In this document: positions 23,286 through 37,100 of the stretch, piece after piece | Numbering within the stretch: position 1 is the stretch's first letter | Layout of the letters: the number at the start of each line of letters is the position of its first letter | From: Plectrocnemia conspersa | Taxonomy: Eukaryota > Arthropoda > Insecta > Trichoptera > Polycentropodidae | Length of the DNA: 64,000 nt | NCBI GenBank assembly: GCA_009617715.1 | Contig: VTFK01000435.1 | Coordinates: forward strand, 124,001 to 188,000 | Reading direction: 5' to 3' | Translations under genes and position numbers: made by a program | The notes under the pieces: model-generated | The model's input: the letters and a program-made list of their open reading frames with translations, nothing else | Databases searched by the model: none | Told to the model about the DNA's origin: nothing

Positions 23286-25214
23286 TTACAGTAAGAACAC
23301 TTGGTGCTATTTATTCTGGTCGTAACGATGGTTTTTGTGTGGTCCATCCTTTACGCTATTGTCTTGTTTCCTTGCTTATAGATGTTCATTTTCGTCACAG
23401 TACATTAACGAATGGAGCAAAAGACTTTAACGCTACTTTATAATCACAAAAAAAGAGTTTTAATCTTTACGTTATTACATTATACTAGGAACAACATATT
23501 TTGCTGTCTTTGGGTGATCTCACAATAACACCGCAAATGTCTTTAGTTTTTATCAATGTACGTTAATATCTTACTGGATTTATTTTACCTCAAGAAAACA
23601 GTTCGATATTTCATTATTTGTAATAATATCACGCTTGTTACATATTTATTAAAATATCACACAGAAAATTGTCGACAAAGCATATTTTTCTTATTAACGA
23701 TTGATGAAATCCTAATCCTTAAAAGGTTCAACATAGTTGTTTACTTTATTAAAAATACAAATATAGCATATATAAGCGTATTTATCGCTGTAAAATATAT
23801 TTCATAGATGTTTTAATATGTATATGTATATCACTTACAATAGACGAATGCTCGCAATCAATTCGAGCATTCGTCTACGTACATTTAGTTAAAATGTATA
23901 ACATGAATTAATATTCGATGTACGCGTGTACGATCACGTTGATAAATATTCATAGCGTACTAGTACGTAAAGACGTAATCAATTTTACGCGAGGATGAGC
24001 TCCGATTGTAACGCACTTCTCCGCGAATGCTTGGCTTTGTTTCGTCAACTATTCAAATGTATACACATAAACCTATACACCGACTGTGTCAAGGTAACGT
24101 TTTGTACTGAAGAAAATGCGCAAACACAGGCCAAAGACCTAGTACGACGTATATAAGTACCTATCTTCTTAGAGTGGCTCCCCTTCTTGATGTTAAAGCG
24201 CTGCCACTGGGATCGCTATGGAGTGATTAAAGCCGTAAATGTGATTAAAAGTGTCACGTTGTGACGTAGATAGAATAGACGCGTAGATGTCGATATCAGT
24301 GAACGTGGAATAATGAAAATAAATTAGTGGAACGTTCTTGTGATATTTATAATAAATAAATAAATCTTTATCGATAATAATATTATTTTGGAAAATATGA
24401 TATTAAAAGCAATGCTCTTCTAATTTTTTAAATTTCTATTAAATATATTGATAACCTTCCTTATACTATTGCTAATAGATTTTTTTATTATATGTTTGAC
24501 GTTCAAGCAAAAATATAAAAATATATAGTTGTATAGTGCGTGCTCATTACATCTGTGAATTTTATGGTACTTTACATTCTGACAAAGTTTGTTTACATAT
24601 TTATATTATACCATTCTAGGTAATTCAATTCTGTGTAAAAACATTCTCTTTTACTTTTTACATCTTTGTTTTCGTGAACTTGTAGTATATGCACTTTCTT
24701 GTCCGTTTTACGAGGTCGCTCATTGTCAAAGTTTTACGATCCAACTCCTGCCAAGGGACATGAGACGAAGAAGGGATTGTCGTCACGGTGTTGTGTGGCT
24801 TTGGCCACGTCGACACCGTTACCCGTTACACCAGTCGTTAACGGCTGTGTAGTCCTTTAATCCTTAGGGAACAAGATAATCCCTGCAATTGTACCTTGAC
24901 GCCAGCGATAAACTTTGATCGTAAATTTCGTTTAGTTAGATGATTTTTTACCACCCGTTCACAAAGTTTTTGTGCAGATACGAGAGATACTGATATATTG
25001 GTCAGAATCTTTAGACTTAATCATCATATTTCCAGATTTTTCTTTAATTTCTTTTACTTTTGTTACAGTGATCATAAAATAATGCTATTCGAGAGGTAGA
25101 AAATTGAAACTATATTTACAAAATAAAGATAAACTTTTCCACTGCCTTTCTGTAAATCTAGAGTTAAATCCATGGGTTTACTCCTGGATGAGGAAAATAT
25201 ATAATATATATTGC
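23286..25214. other. Gene-free DNA between R2 copies
   Basis: Contains the hairpin at 23841-23877. A GC-richer, CpG-containing stretch at 24700-24845 is open in two frames for 45-65 codons, without a recognised motif. Otherwise it is AT-rich. No retroviral-type gag or pol motif was found that would support R2 as flanking LTRs. Confidence 0.4.
23841..23877. repeat. Perfect 14-bp hairpin
   Basis: TAGACGAATGCTCG at 23841-23854 is followed by a 9-nt loop and its exact reverse complement at 23864-23877. The stem does not extend outward, so it is too short for a normal microRNA precursor. It could be a recent small inversion-duplication or a dyad binding site. Confidence 0.75.
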
Positions 25215-25715
25215 GGCTACTATGATGAGCGAGTATCGTTTTCTCCGAGCAGTGGTAGAGAAGGATGACTCAGGGATGGTATTTTAGGTGGCAGTGATAG
25301 TATCTGGAGGCAGTTTCTCTTGCTGCGATGATCGTATTCGGTAGTATGAGGTCGTATCTTCGCGTCTGTCTGTGGGGGCACGTCTGCCAGTCGGGGCGAA
25401 TCTGTTAGTCTTTTCGAGTATCTGTCTGAGTCTGCCAGGTGACTGCCATCTCCTCATTGGAGTCTGGGCTTAACTATTCAAGGCTCAAAGCTAGCTGACC
25501 AATCACAATCATGCAACGATCATCCAGCCAATCGCTGCACTCGTTTCTAAAAACAACGAAATAAGTGAACTCCTTTAGAAAGCGACATTTGATTGATAGA
25601 TATCTGCAAAGTCGAATTTTGCAACGGAAATGTTTAGGACTTACGGTGTTATTTGTCTTTCGGTGATATATTGTTTACCGTGACCGTTTCGTAACAAAGA
25701 AATATTCATTTGATA
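25215..25715 (+). repeat. Dispersed repeat family R2, copy B
   Basis: Same order of landmarks as copy A, with the core at 25440-25562 and the end marker GTAACAAAGAAATATTC near 25690. It carries about 120 bp between core and end marker that copy A lacks. Non-coding. Confidence 0.6.
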
Positions 25716-26157
25716 CACCGGAGAATTTTTGCGTATTATTTTTGTGGAAACCCATTAGTTTTAGCCTTTGTGTAATTGCACTATTGTCTAGTTTAATACA
25801 TAGTTTTAATACAAAATAATACTGCTTATATTATTATATGAAACGTAATCGTGTACGACTAAAAAAACCGACGATTAACCCAATAACGCGTATTTGATAT
25901 TTATATTGAGTAACAAACATATTTTATTGAAAAAAGACATACGACGAAAATACAACGCAAAAAATAAAATATTATAATAAATAAATGTTTTGAACATGAT
26001 TATAATATTAGTTTTTCTAAAAAAGGATATTTTAACGGACTACCTTATATTGTTTTTTTCTTTTCTACTTTTGAAATCGAGAGATGTGACTCTGCAGCTA
26101 AAATACTAACAAATTTATTTTTATTATATACGCTTTTACGAGTTACATTTCATAGAT
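25716..26157. other. AT-rich gene-free DNA
   Basis: Nothing recognisable. Confidence 0.5.
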
Positions 26158-26450
26158 AATTGTTGTCGTGATGTTTTCTGGACAATCCGCTAATGTCTCT
26201 AGTGTTAACGCTGGTCTCTTTCGGTTTGCCTCAAATGCCATTTGCTGTCGGGGAATGCTGTTTGTTTATCAAAGCTCGTCTCTAACATTTTCTTTCTTGA
26301 ATCGTCTCTGACCCTTTTGTCTCGAATCGTTTAATTATCGGCTGAAGTGATAAAGTGTCACATATTTTTTATTCATAATTCGAGACGTCTCTGGCGAATC
26401 ACAGATGCGAAATGTTGATGGGCCAATTGCATCGCTTGATGATCAAACCA
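26158..26450 (+). repeat. Dispersed repeat family R3, copy 3
   Basis: Resembles 9600-9840 at both ends of that copy (CGTGAT..T.TCTGGA near 26168 and AATCACAGATGCGAAATG near 26396), with extra sequence between. It is the most diverged copy of the family and the weakest assignment. Confidence 0.35.
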
Positions 26451-29400
26451 ACAAAATATAAAAAGATAAACTTTATAGAATCGTTTAAACAAGGGTTAAA
26501 TACCATGTAGAAGCATTATTTATTGGGCATTATTTATGCACAGATAGGTAGTTTTTTTTGGTACCATTTTGTATCTTCTTCTATTGCTAGGCCTTTTATC
26601 AACGTGTTTGTTATTTCCATTTATAAGTTTCAAATAGTCGTTTGAATGACCTCAGAGTTAACGGTTCAGCTGGTTGCACCTCTCACAATCCGATATTTTA
26701 AAAATATAAGAAATTCCTACATTGCTAAGGCGAGAGATTTGTTTGATAATTTTATTTATGGCAAAGATGTTATTTTTAATATAATATTTGGGTAAAATTG
26801 AAATATTAGCTTCGTACAGAAACTTTAAATATACAGCCGTAATTATTTTAATGCCAATATTTAATGTTTCTAAAAAAAATTAAATATGGTAAAGTAGCAC
26901 ATACTTAGAAATATTTTCTCGTGAAACAATGTTTTATATATTTTTAGAGAAAGCTGGGTTATGAAAAATTCATTTTTAAAACACTGCTTTATAAATAAAT
27001 TGTAGCTAGAAATTATAAATGCTAAAATACAGCTGTATTTTGTTGATTCTGATCATATCTTTAGGTAAATTAGCACACCGTATAATACCAGCCGCAGCTA
27101 AATGTTATTCAAATACGTTTATTTTAGGCTACATGTGCATACACGTATGTACATACATACGTATATTTATATATGTATGTTTATCTTTGTTTGTTTGTCT
27201 AACGTCATTACGTATTCCCTCATCGCTAGACGTAAATAAGGAATGAAATTTAGCGTTTAATTTCGCGCTGAAGGAACGTCTTTTAATTCCCTTTGTGTTT
27301 GGTGGGCGGGTCCGGGTATTATCCTTGCGCCAAGGATTACCCGAGATAACTAAGATTTTTTCCCATTATATTATACGTACATACATAACGAAATTTACAT
27401 ATTTTATTCACAAAGTGAGCACACATTCGCCTCGGGTTACGTTATCTTACGTTATTCACTTTGTGTTGTGCCGCCGTTGCAATTTTTACGGTCGACCGCG
27501 AAATATCGTAATCTAGTTTCGAGTGTGCGTGCGAGCTTTTGAATATTTGAGCCCTTAAGGATATATCTAATGTGCATATTTTATTTGTTCGAGTTTTTAT
27601 TCTTCTCTCTCTTGTATTGTAAGCACAATGGCGGCCGAGCTACCGTATAAAAAAATACATTAAAGATTGCGACAAAAAAAAAATTTTTTTTGTCGCTCTG
27701 TGGTTTTGTACAATTTGTTGTTAATAATGTATGTGCTTTTTTATTTACTTTTGCCGAAGGATGTATCTAAACAATTTTACGATCTCTGTACAAATGCATC
27801 CACCTGATGTCGAATCAAAAATATTGTATCTAAGAAAAAATGTATTCAATATTTGATTGAATCTGTAAATATTTAGATGTACGGTGTGAATTTTTTTATT
27901 AAAATATGCAAATAGGGATAACGTTTAATAAGTATTGTGGTAAATAAATTGTACTTCTTTGGAAATTTTATAATATATTATTAAATAAATGTGTAGTGGG
28001 CTAATAAATGGTATAAAGGTCCCTTTGTTGTTCAGTATAACTCTGTGCGACGATATTAATCTTTTATTATATTTTCTTATTGCCCCGCAGATCTGCGAGT
28101 AATGGTTTTTAAACTATCATCGTTTTTTCGTGTCTGAAAAACTAAATGTTACTTATATTTATTTATCACTTATTGAAAAATAGGTTTATTTTTCCATTTT
28201 GAAGTTCAGTGAAATATCTCAAGAATATTTTGCCAACTAATCATATTCTTATATTTTTTAATTTAAATAATAATAAATTAATAAAATATATAAATGTCAA
28301 TGAATTATTTTAATCATATATGCTATATTTATATGTATTTATAATTTGACTGACCTACAGTATATTTAAACAATACTTGAATCATCCTAAGGACACTTCT
28401 TTGAATATTCTCACTCATTGATTAGTAACAATATTGACGCTTTAATTGGATAACAGACATTTACAAAATGAAATGCTTACCAAAAATAAATTACGTATAT
28501 AAAACATACATTTTTTATACTCTTTTAATAAATTAATTTTTATTTACATTAAAAAAACCTAGACTTGACTCTATGCCAAATATGGTAAACGCACATTGAA
28601 TTTCAATCGTGTTTATGTAATGCTGTCTTTCATTTAGTTATAATATTTGGAAAACCTTGCCTTTCAAACAATTTAAACATACGATTCTTGTTACTTTTTA
28701 GCTTTTCGTGCTATATGGTTGTATAAATACTCAGACATTGTATTTTCATCAGAATATTATACATCCAATGGCATTTTTATGGTTCCATCGTCGCGTGTAC
28801 TATAATTTTATTTAATACACGATAACTGTAGACACGATTTATGTTAGAATTTATGCATAAAAATTATAAGGAACGCAAAACTTGTATTCTTTTCTAATAA
28901 CTAATTATTCATGTCTACATTGAGAAAGAAAAAGCGAACAGTTTCACATGTATTAATATCATGGTTATTCGAATAATAGGCCCACCGGCAAGGGTTGTAA
29001 ACACAGGGTGATCAGAAAGGTACGTGACATACATACACATGATAATTTATTATTTTTATCGCATTCTACGATCGGAAAGTGTAGCGTTGACATTTTCACG
29101 TGTTGTCATGTCGAGGCACGCGTCACAGTTACGACTACGGCGTAGCAAAAACAAAAACGTAACAATTTGCTCGAATTGTATTTATTTTATTATTAATAAG
29201 TAAGAATCTTCAAAAATAAATTGATCTAATTACCTGTACTTAATTCTGTCTGTTTTAATTTTATTGTTTTATTTAATAAATATCGTGAAACTCTCAATGA
29301 TGGCTCATTAACGTAAGGACCATTACATTGATTATTAAGATATTTTTAATTAATCCTATTAATTTAATTATTTTAATATATAATTATTTACAAAGTTTAA

Positions 29401-32400
29401 TAATAAAATATTTTTAGGATATTTGTCATTATAATAAAAAAATCTTATCATGTGTTGCTTAGATTATTTATATTTAAAATATTTGTAAAATGTATTTTGA
29501 TTGTAAATCATAATATAAAATATCTAATAGCATACTTCCAATAAATAAAATTAGTCAATTTTGTAAATACAAATGTTGGTATATTTATAGGTTATTGCTA
29601 CATTAATATATTATTTATAATTAACATAGTTAAACAAACTTTTTAAGAAAATTGTAAACATTTTTATGACATTCAAATACTTTTAACATATATTCAAACA
29701 TCTGGCGTTGATCTACCCTATTTATGCAGCGATATAAAATGTGCAGCGGTTGTAAAACTATTCTAAATAATTGTACATTACCAAAAAAAAAAGCGCTATG
29801 AGAATTATCGATTAATTAATTTTTAAATTGAATTTTCAAGAATAAACTCCAAATAACATATTAGGGACTACGCATAATCGCTGCAGCAAAATTAGCAATA
29901 ATTTTTTTTAAGGGATTTTATTTATAGGAACTTATTAAAAATATGCTATTTTTATAAGCAGGTATCCATTATCAGTTTTAACAATACTAAAAAGTCAATG
30001 AAAAATAAATATTGGCACTGAAGCCTTAATTTTATATTCTATAAAATTATTACGTTGTCGATTTTCTTGATGGACATTGTAATAAGATATGTATTATACA
30101 ATCATATTTTTCCCAAAATCATCATATTTGCTCAGAGACTGAATGAGACATTAGTCTTTTTTTGGATTCTAAATGATATAAGGAAATAAACTGCCTTACT
30201 AAATCACTTATATCAGCTTCATCCAAGCTACTACTTTTTTTACTATTTGGATAAACGAAAGTTCAGCTTAATTTAAAAGTAACGCTTAATCGAAAAGAAT
30301 AAGCTTTAAGAGTTAGACTCAATCTGCAATACGACATTAAAATCAAATCTGTTGTGATTTATTAATTAACGCTTGCACTATAACGTTCCGCACAAAAATT
30401 ATATTCATGTTAGTTATAGGGTTTGCTAACATTTGTTTTGATTGTTAATATTGCCAGAAATTGCTGATATCTTACAAGCAATAGTCACCCCATTAAACTT
30501 TTGCTATTCATCACACAAATGTGTATTAAAATCTGTCTTAGATAAAATTATTTTAACTTGGTTCCAGAATAAACTAAAATACGCCGTTCGTGTGCAAAAA
30601 AAACAATGATTAAGTACTTAACATAATAACATAATTTTATTTATCCATGAAAAACAATATTTACATCGCATATACAGATATGTACGGACATACTTATTGA
30701 ATTTCTAAGACATGGATCATATACTATAACCTAATCTTATTTCGTATGTATATTAAATTGAATCGTGATTGTTTTTGAACAAGAATATAAACGATATTTT
30801 TCTTGTTTCGTTTTTCGTATTTATTACATATACACGAATAGAGACAATACGATTTAGGAGATTGGATGAAAAATGGAAAAGTCGTACGACATAAAGGGAC
30901 ACATACAGCAATCATTGTGCCTCGCAAGAGATTTTTGTTGAATTTTATAATGGTGGGACGACTGCGTAAAAAAATACTGCCTTCTTTTTGCGACTCGGGT
31001 CAACTCCGCTGGGGTTTGATTTATATATATATATATTTTTTTTTGCGTATGTACTGCACCTTTTTATGATCGAGCCCCGACTTTCGGGTTTAGACCCTTT
31101 TAGTTACGGCGACAGATAAAATCGTCGCGGTATATTATATTATAAATATCTACGTGTGTATTTTGTGTACAGGGTTGAGGGCATTTTTACTTGTCCTAAA
31201 CAAACCACCGATTTAATGTTATTTAGCACATACGTACTTTATTATTTGTCAAAAAAGTTAGCCATGATAAATTAATATGTCTGCCGTATTTTAATGTTGG
31301 TACACTTTGTATTTTATATGACACATGGGTGCTGAACATATTCGAGAATACAAATAAGTTTTTTAGTATTTTAGGAAATACAAGAGAAGTGTCACATTTT
31401 TTTAAACGATTTTTTTTCCATTTTATCACATTATCTGATTCTATTGACTAGCTATTCCATATTGCTTTAATAGAGTCTTAATTTAATAATCGGCTTCCTT
31501 ATTTTAAAGACTGTATATATTTTTTTTCCATTTAGCTTTTCTAGTCTAATGTCTAAATAAAAGTACGTTATGGACTAGTATAATATTCATAAAGAAACTG
31601 TTTTATTTGTCTTTATAAATTTTTTTTTTCAAATACGGATTATGTGGATTAACCTACTCGATTCTTAGTCGAACCGAATTGGATAATAAAATTAATCACC
31701 ATTAATATAGCTCGTACATCGTTTTGATACGGTTTAACGGACTCTACTTTCAAAAGCACTTCATCAAACTGCAGGGGTTGTTTTTATTTTCCCATGGCAT
31801 CCTAGAGTCCGATATCCAGTTCCGAAATAAAATATAAAAATAATACCCCACATACTTCAGATGATAAATCATTCCCCCCGAAAAACTTTCATAATATATT
31901 TTTCGCGCAGCAATTAAAACCAAGCGGCAACTGGATTAGAACCGTTTAACGGACAATTTAACTTCGAGAACTTTTTTTGTTCTAAATATATTTATTTTTT
32001 CAACCGTCCAAGCAACCAAGCGTATTAAGTTTATGTTAATGATATTATATTAAAAACTCTAGGCAAAAATAAAAATAGCATCCCATCAAGTTAAACGATT
32101 TTTTCAATTGATTATGTAAACACTTTTTCGGCTAATTTGTATTAAATAATAAATATTTTAAACTTACATAAATATCGAGTTAATAAATATAGTGATAGTT
32201 ACCTAAAAATCATATGTATCCGTTTTTAGATTTATTTAAATGTATTTTCGTTGTCTGATTACATAAAAATGATAATGAGGAGCTACATTGATTTTAAAAA
32301 TATCCATCTACTAAGGCATAACAAACCGAACATATTTAGTTAACGTTGATGAAATTATGTTACGGCTTGAAAAGGAAAATAACGTAAAAAAGTTACGTCA

Positions 32401-33208
32401 CCCGATAAACTAATTTTCGCGAGTTTCGCGCGAATAATATTTTTATGCGAGGATGGAAAAATATTTTAACAACCCATAGCTGTGATTTGCTTCTTGTGTG
32501 TTTTATTTTTCGCTGTCAGCTACATTTTTAATAGCATTGGCCATAAATAAGGAACCTGAGTAGTTTACATAAAGAAAATATGTGACGAAACGCTCATTTG
32601 AATATTGCAGCCAACATTTTTCATAAAATATTCCGTTCGCATCCTACTAAGAAAAATTAAAGTGAATTTTCCGTAGGGTGAAACGACGGAATAACCAATG
32701 AGCTGAAGAATAACTCTTATACGTAGTTAAAAGGCCTCATCCCCTAAAAATACCAAAATATTTTTAAAAATCGTGATAAATCGTATTTATAAAAAGACGA
32801 GTATTGTATATTTTTTTAAAAAAAAACAAACATTAGATAACTAGATTTATTACCCGATTTGTACTTAGTCTAAAACATAAACTATTATTGGAACAACATA
32901 ACTATATATTTTTATTAATTTTATGAGGGGTGTTCGTTATTTTTAAGCCTGAATTTGGTGCCCTCCTTCCCCTAAGAAATAGTTTCGTAATATATAATAT
33001 GTAAAAAAATTATATTATAACTTTCGTTAGTTTTTATGTAAATAAAATTAAATTGCCATGAAAAATAAACCTAATTTCAATATTAGGCTTGTGTTAAATC
33101 TGATTTTATTGTGGGACCTTGTATATAAATATGATAAAAAGATTTCTGTAATTAAATAGTAAAAGGTATATTTTTATAATCTAACTAATGCAGAGGACTT
33201 ATTGTTAC
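26451..33208. other. Long AT-rich gene-free stretch
   Basis: No gene or complete element recognised in 6.8 kb. Simple CATA/TACA tracts lie at 27130-27190, and short TA runs at 31022-31036. Mildly GC-richer spots at 27240-27650, 28980-29160 and 30870-31130 have no readable protein or RNA structure. The word ACAGGGTGATCAGAAAG at 29005 resembles some transposon ends, but no partner end was found. Confidence 0.45.
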
Positions 33209-33216
33209 TACTTGAT

Positions 33217-34128
33217 TAGGGATTCTGAAGTCTCGGGTTTTTTCGATTCCCGGGACTCGAGACCCAAAATTTTAAAGTCCCGGGAATTCCCGGGACTCGA
33301 GACTTTGATTATTTTTTTGTATAATCATGAACAAAAATTATGTTAAAAAATTAATCTATTATTAATAACTTTAATTAACTTTTTATTATTACCTTTATTT
33401 AATTTATTATTAATAACTTATATTATTTGTGTTATAGGTACGATAGGTGAAAATTTATTGAAACAGTATAAAAACACTTTATTTGATATTCATTTAAATT
33501 TAATTTATTACAATTTTTTTAATCAAAATATTTATATCAATATTAAGTTAAAACCTTTACTTTTGTAAGGAAAAACATGTTTATAAAAACACCAAGGCGT
33601 TTAATGATGAATCACATAACCTGTTCCTGGTTTTTGTGGCAAATATTCCAGATGTAGAAAAAACTCTCTCGCTTTCTGTAGATGTTGGCTTAATTGTAAT
33701 CAATGATTTGAATAAAAGCTCTAAATTCGGAGTTCGCTTGATAGTTGAATCTAATATCTAAAACTCGTTTTTAAAGTTGAATTTTTTATTTCTAGTCTTT
33801 GAAATATTTTGGTGGTTTGTGCGACAAAGTTGTGTTGATTTTAAATATTTTTTTTAAAAGGAAATTAACAATAATTTCGGAAGTTAATAAAGTGGCATCT
33901 CGACGACTCAGAGCTTCAACTGCCAGTTTTATAGGAGTGAGTACTTCACAAATATTTTCCAATACGTGAATGTTCGATTCATTCCAAATTTTACATATAT
34001 TTGTAAAATTGCACTTCGGAAAGTCTCGAGTCCCGGGTTATTAATTTTTAAATTCCCGGGACTCGAGACAGCAAAAAATCTTTGAATTCTCGGGAATAAA
34101 TTCCCGTGTTGTTGAGACAGAATCCCTA
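33217..34128 (-). mobile_element. hAT-superfamily DNA transposon (hAT-2), 912 bp
   Basis: Terminal inverted repeats TAGGGATTCTG begin at 33217 and, inverted, end at 34128. The 8-bp flanks TACTTGAT (33209-33216) and TACTCGTT (34129-34136) match at 6 of 8, as expected for an old target duplication. Both ends carry repeats of CCCGGGACTCGAGA and its complement (33252-33305 and 34021-34070), likely transposase sites. Remnants of the transposase lie on the minus strand. The element is internally deleted compared with autonomous hAT elements. Confidence 0.9.
33581..34020 (-). pseudogene. hAT transposase C-terminal pseudogene
   Basis: The first part, about 34020 down to a stop at 33792-33794, reads ...ENICEVLTPIKLAVEALSRR, like the region before the hAT dimerisation domain. 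After a break, 33751 to 33581 reads LLFKSLITIKPTSTESERVF, then STSGIFATKTRNRL, then CDSSLNALVFL and stop. That is the classic hAT C-terminus (PTS..SERVFS..G, then R..L....LNALVFL). Together they represent roughly the last 130 residues. Frameshift and loss of the N-terminal half make it non-functional. Confidence 0.9.
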
Positions 34129-34136
34129 TACTCGTT

Positions 34137-37100
34137 CTGAAATTTTTAATATAATATCTTCCCTTTTATTATTTTCGAACATTTTTCTACAAAATTGTCT
34201 GAGTTACAATTTAATTTTTTTTTAAAGCTATTTTATTTTTTAATAAAGAAGGCAAAATTGTTTATATTTTGCTCAGTATTTCTCAAAAAAATCGAAAATC
34301 TTAAATAGTTTTTTACTAGTTTAAGTTTACTGAAAGATCTTACCGTTAAAGGAACGGATACTTTGGATAATTCTCTATACTGTCTCTATCAGTTTATAGT
34401 TTTCTGTCACAGGAATTCTTAATGGTTATTTTTTTTATAATTCTCATCCATAGGCGGGAACAATATCTCACTTAAAAAATCTGACACGTTCAAGTCTCTC
34501 GCAAGGTCCATAGAATATCTATTTAACTTAGTTTTATCTAGCGATAATATATTTAAACTAGTAAGAAAATCAAATTCATTAAAATTGTAAGAAAATTGAT
34601 AAAAGGGTACTGCCAAACTGATCTTAATTATAATCTAATCTCAATTACACTTATCAGAAACAATAGGGAACCACTATTCCAGAGAATTATTACTTAAAAT
34701 GAATAATTAATTTTTTACGATTACTAGAAAAGATCTGACAAAAAAAGCATTAAAATATTATAAAAACCAGTATAGAGGTATTCATCGATCATTTCTTGAA
34801 CCAGACGAGATAATATTTTTATTTATTTCTTCTATATATGAAATTATAAATTTTGAAGTTGTAAATGTTATAAATACTTTGGCAAATTCATACCCTTTGC
34901 AAATTTTTTTTCAATAAACAATGAACTCATTTATTGTTAAATCTTTGGTAAAAAACTATTTTTGTAAATATAGCATATATTTATCCGATAAAATACTGGG
35001 TAAAAAAATGTAGTGTTTTATATCTCACTAAAGATAAAACAACATAATTTAAAAATTATCTGCTGAAAATATTATTTATAATTTATTTTAATATTTTTAA
35101 ATTTATTTATAAAAAAAAATTCTCAGTTATAAACCCAAAATTTTCTCATTAACAGTATAAATATTTATTATATCGTAGAATTTTTCATTGTTAGGTTTTT
35201 TTGCATTGTGTTATTGCCATAGCCGTGTGCTTCAAATTAAATTAGTAATATTAAAAATATATTAGCGACGCGTATGTGAAAGAATTTGCTTCGTTTATAT
35301 TAAATTTTTAATATCACAAATAACCTTTTGCGCATCGAAACCGGTGCCCTTGTCTCACAGCGTTTGCTCTTTTATAAAAACTTTCGCTTTTTCATTTTGC
35401 TAAAGTTTAAAATATTTTTTAATAAATGTTGGACGATTCATTAGGCTCGGAGGTGCGCTCGAAGGACGTTTAATAAATACAACATCGACAACATCCACAA
35501 TGTATACATACTTTTCTTGTCGGGGTGGGCGGAGCATCCCTTCGCGTTTATGTGCGAAAAAATCCCTTAAGTAGTCGCTTTTAGTATTTACATTTAAATT
35601 TCTAAATTATTCTTGTCCGTCGGCGCCAGTAACCTTGTCCCTTTTGTTTTCGCGAAATGTTCAATTTTTCTTTAGGAAATGAAGGCGGATTAAATCCTCC
35701 GGCATAATTTATTATCCACTAATGACCTATATATAAAAAAAACGTGCCGACTTTTCCTCACTTTAATGGCTCGGCTTCATGGTGTTTTTTTCGTACTCAG
35801 GTAAGGTCACGACGTTCGCAAAATTCGCGATCAAGTTAGCAGTTGCTATTAAATTAATTTCTTTGAAACGTTAAGATCGCTTAATATTATTCACGAGGCG
35901 TTTCTATAAAACGACTTATTTTAACACATATATAGTATATATTATAATTTATTGTTTTATTATACAGAAATTCATTTACTTTAAACCATTTGAAATAATA
36001 TCATTCACGTAAAACCAATATTTACTTATTATCCGAAAAGCTTGAGGGTAACATACTCTTGTTATTACATTTAATACGCATATGTAGAAAACATTAAAAA
36101 ATAATATTAATATAAATAAATAAAAATAATAAACCCACTGATTTTATAAAACCATGAAACTCATAAATGGTATTTTTTTTAACAAAGAACGTTATACTAA
36201 TTATGAATTTATTGCCAGCAATAAAAAGAGTCGTTATTTTTGACGAAAGGAATGCAATTATAGTGATTTAATGTTTGTTATAATATTGATATATTATATT
36301 TGTGGCAAAATCTTGATGATATGCTTTTATTTTGGTTAAATTTTCGATACGAACATAACTGCTATTTTTTTATGTTTTAAAATATATACATATGTATACA
36401 TATATTTAAGAACTTTAAGATATTTAATAAATATCTTATTATATATATATAATATTTTATGTTATAAATATTATATACAACCTTGGCTGAAAATAGTACT
36501 TCCGCAGATTGTCGAGGTCGCGAAAGACCAGGAGCGATATAGTCTTTATTATCCGGTCCCAAGTTCCGACCTCAAGAACCTCTGAATATGATGAAATGAG
36601 TTATTGATACATACAAATTTATACTATATATAGATTCTCAACAATAATCAAGTAACGTTCAATTTAATTAAAATGCAACGCTTCTCGTCAATAGAGCGGA
36701 TGGAAATAATTAAAAAATAGACTTATGGATATCTATTATACAATAGTTGTGATAGTTGCGAGAGCATAATTCATTAAAATTAATAATAACATCAGTTTGA
36801 AGGAAAATTCCGGAGGGAGCTTATGCCGCGTTGTACTCTCGAATCAGCGCCTCGGTGAAAAATTTGTTGCAATTTTCCCTTTTTGGCGAAAAGAGAATTA
36901 AGTGAGGCGGCCAGAGATTAAACCTCCCGACTCGGCCATCTTTCACCGATGATGGTATATTTTTTTCACATCGGCCTTTTTATCATTCATTATGATAATG
37001 TCTCGGTTGCTACATGCAATATATTTTTATTATATTCTTACTTACATAGACGTTTCGTTTAAGTCTCTATCTGAAATATGACCACTTAGACAACTTTTGC

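Noticed and set aside
23841..23877. microRNA precursor
   Set aside because: The stem is only 14 bp and does not extend; no known insect microRNA seed is recognised.
24589..24852. 87-codon frame with Arg/His-rich end
   Set aside because: A second frame is open over the same GC-rich part and neither carries a recognised domain.
29005..29160. Possible transposon end ACAGGGTGATCAG
   Set aside because: No matching inverted end or flanking duplication was found.
36377..36562. 61-codon minus-strand frame
   Set aside because: Only the first 30 codons are in a GC-richer patch, the rest is AT repeat; no recognised domain.
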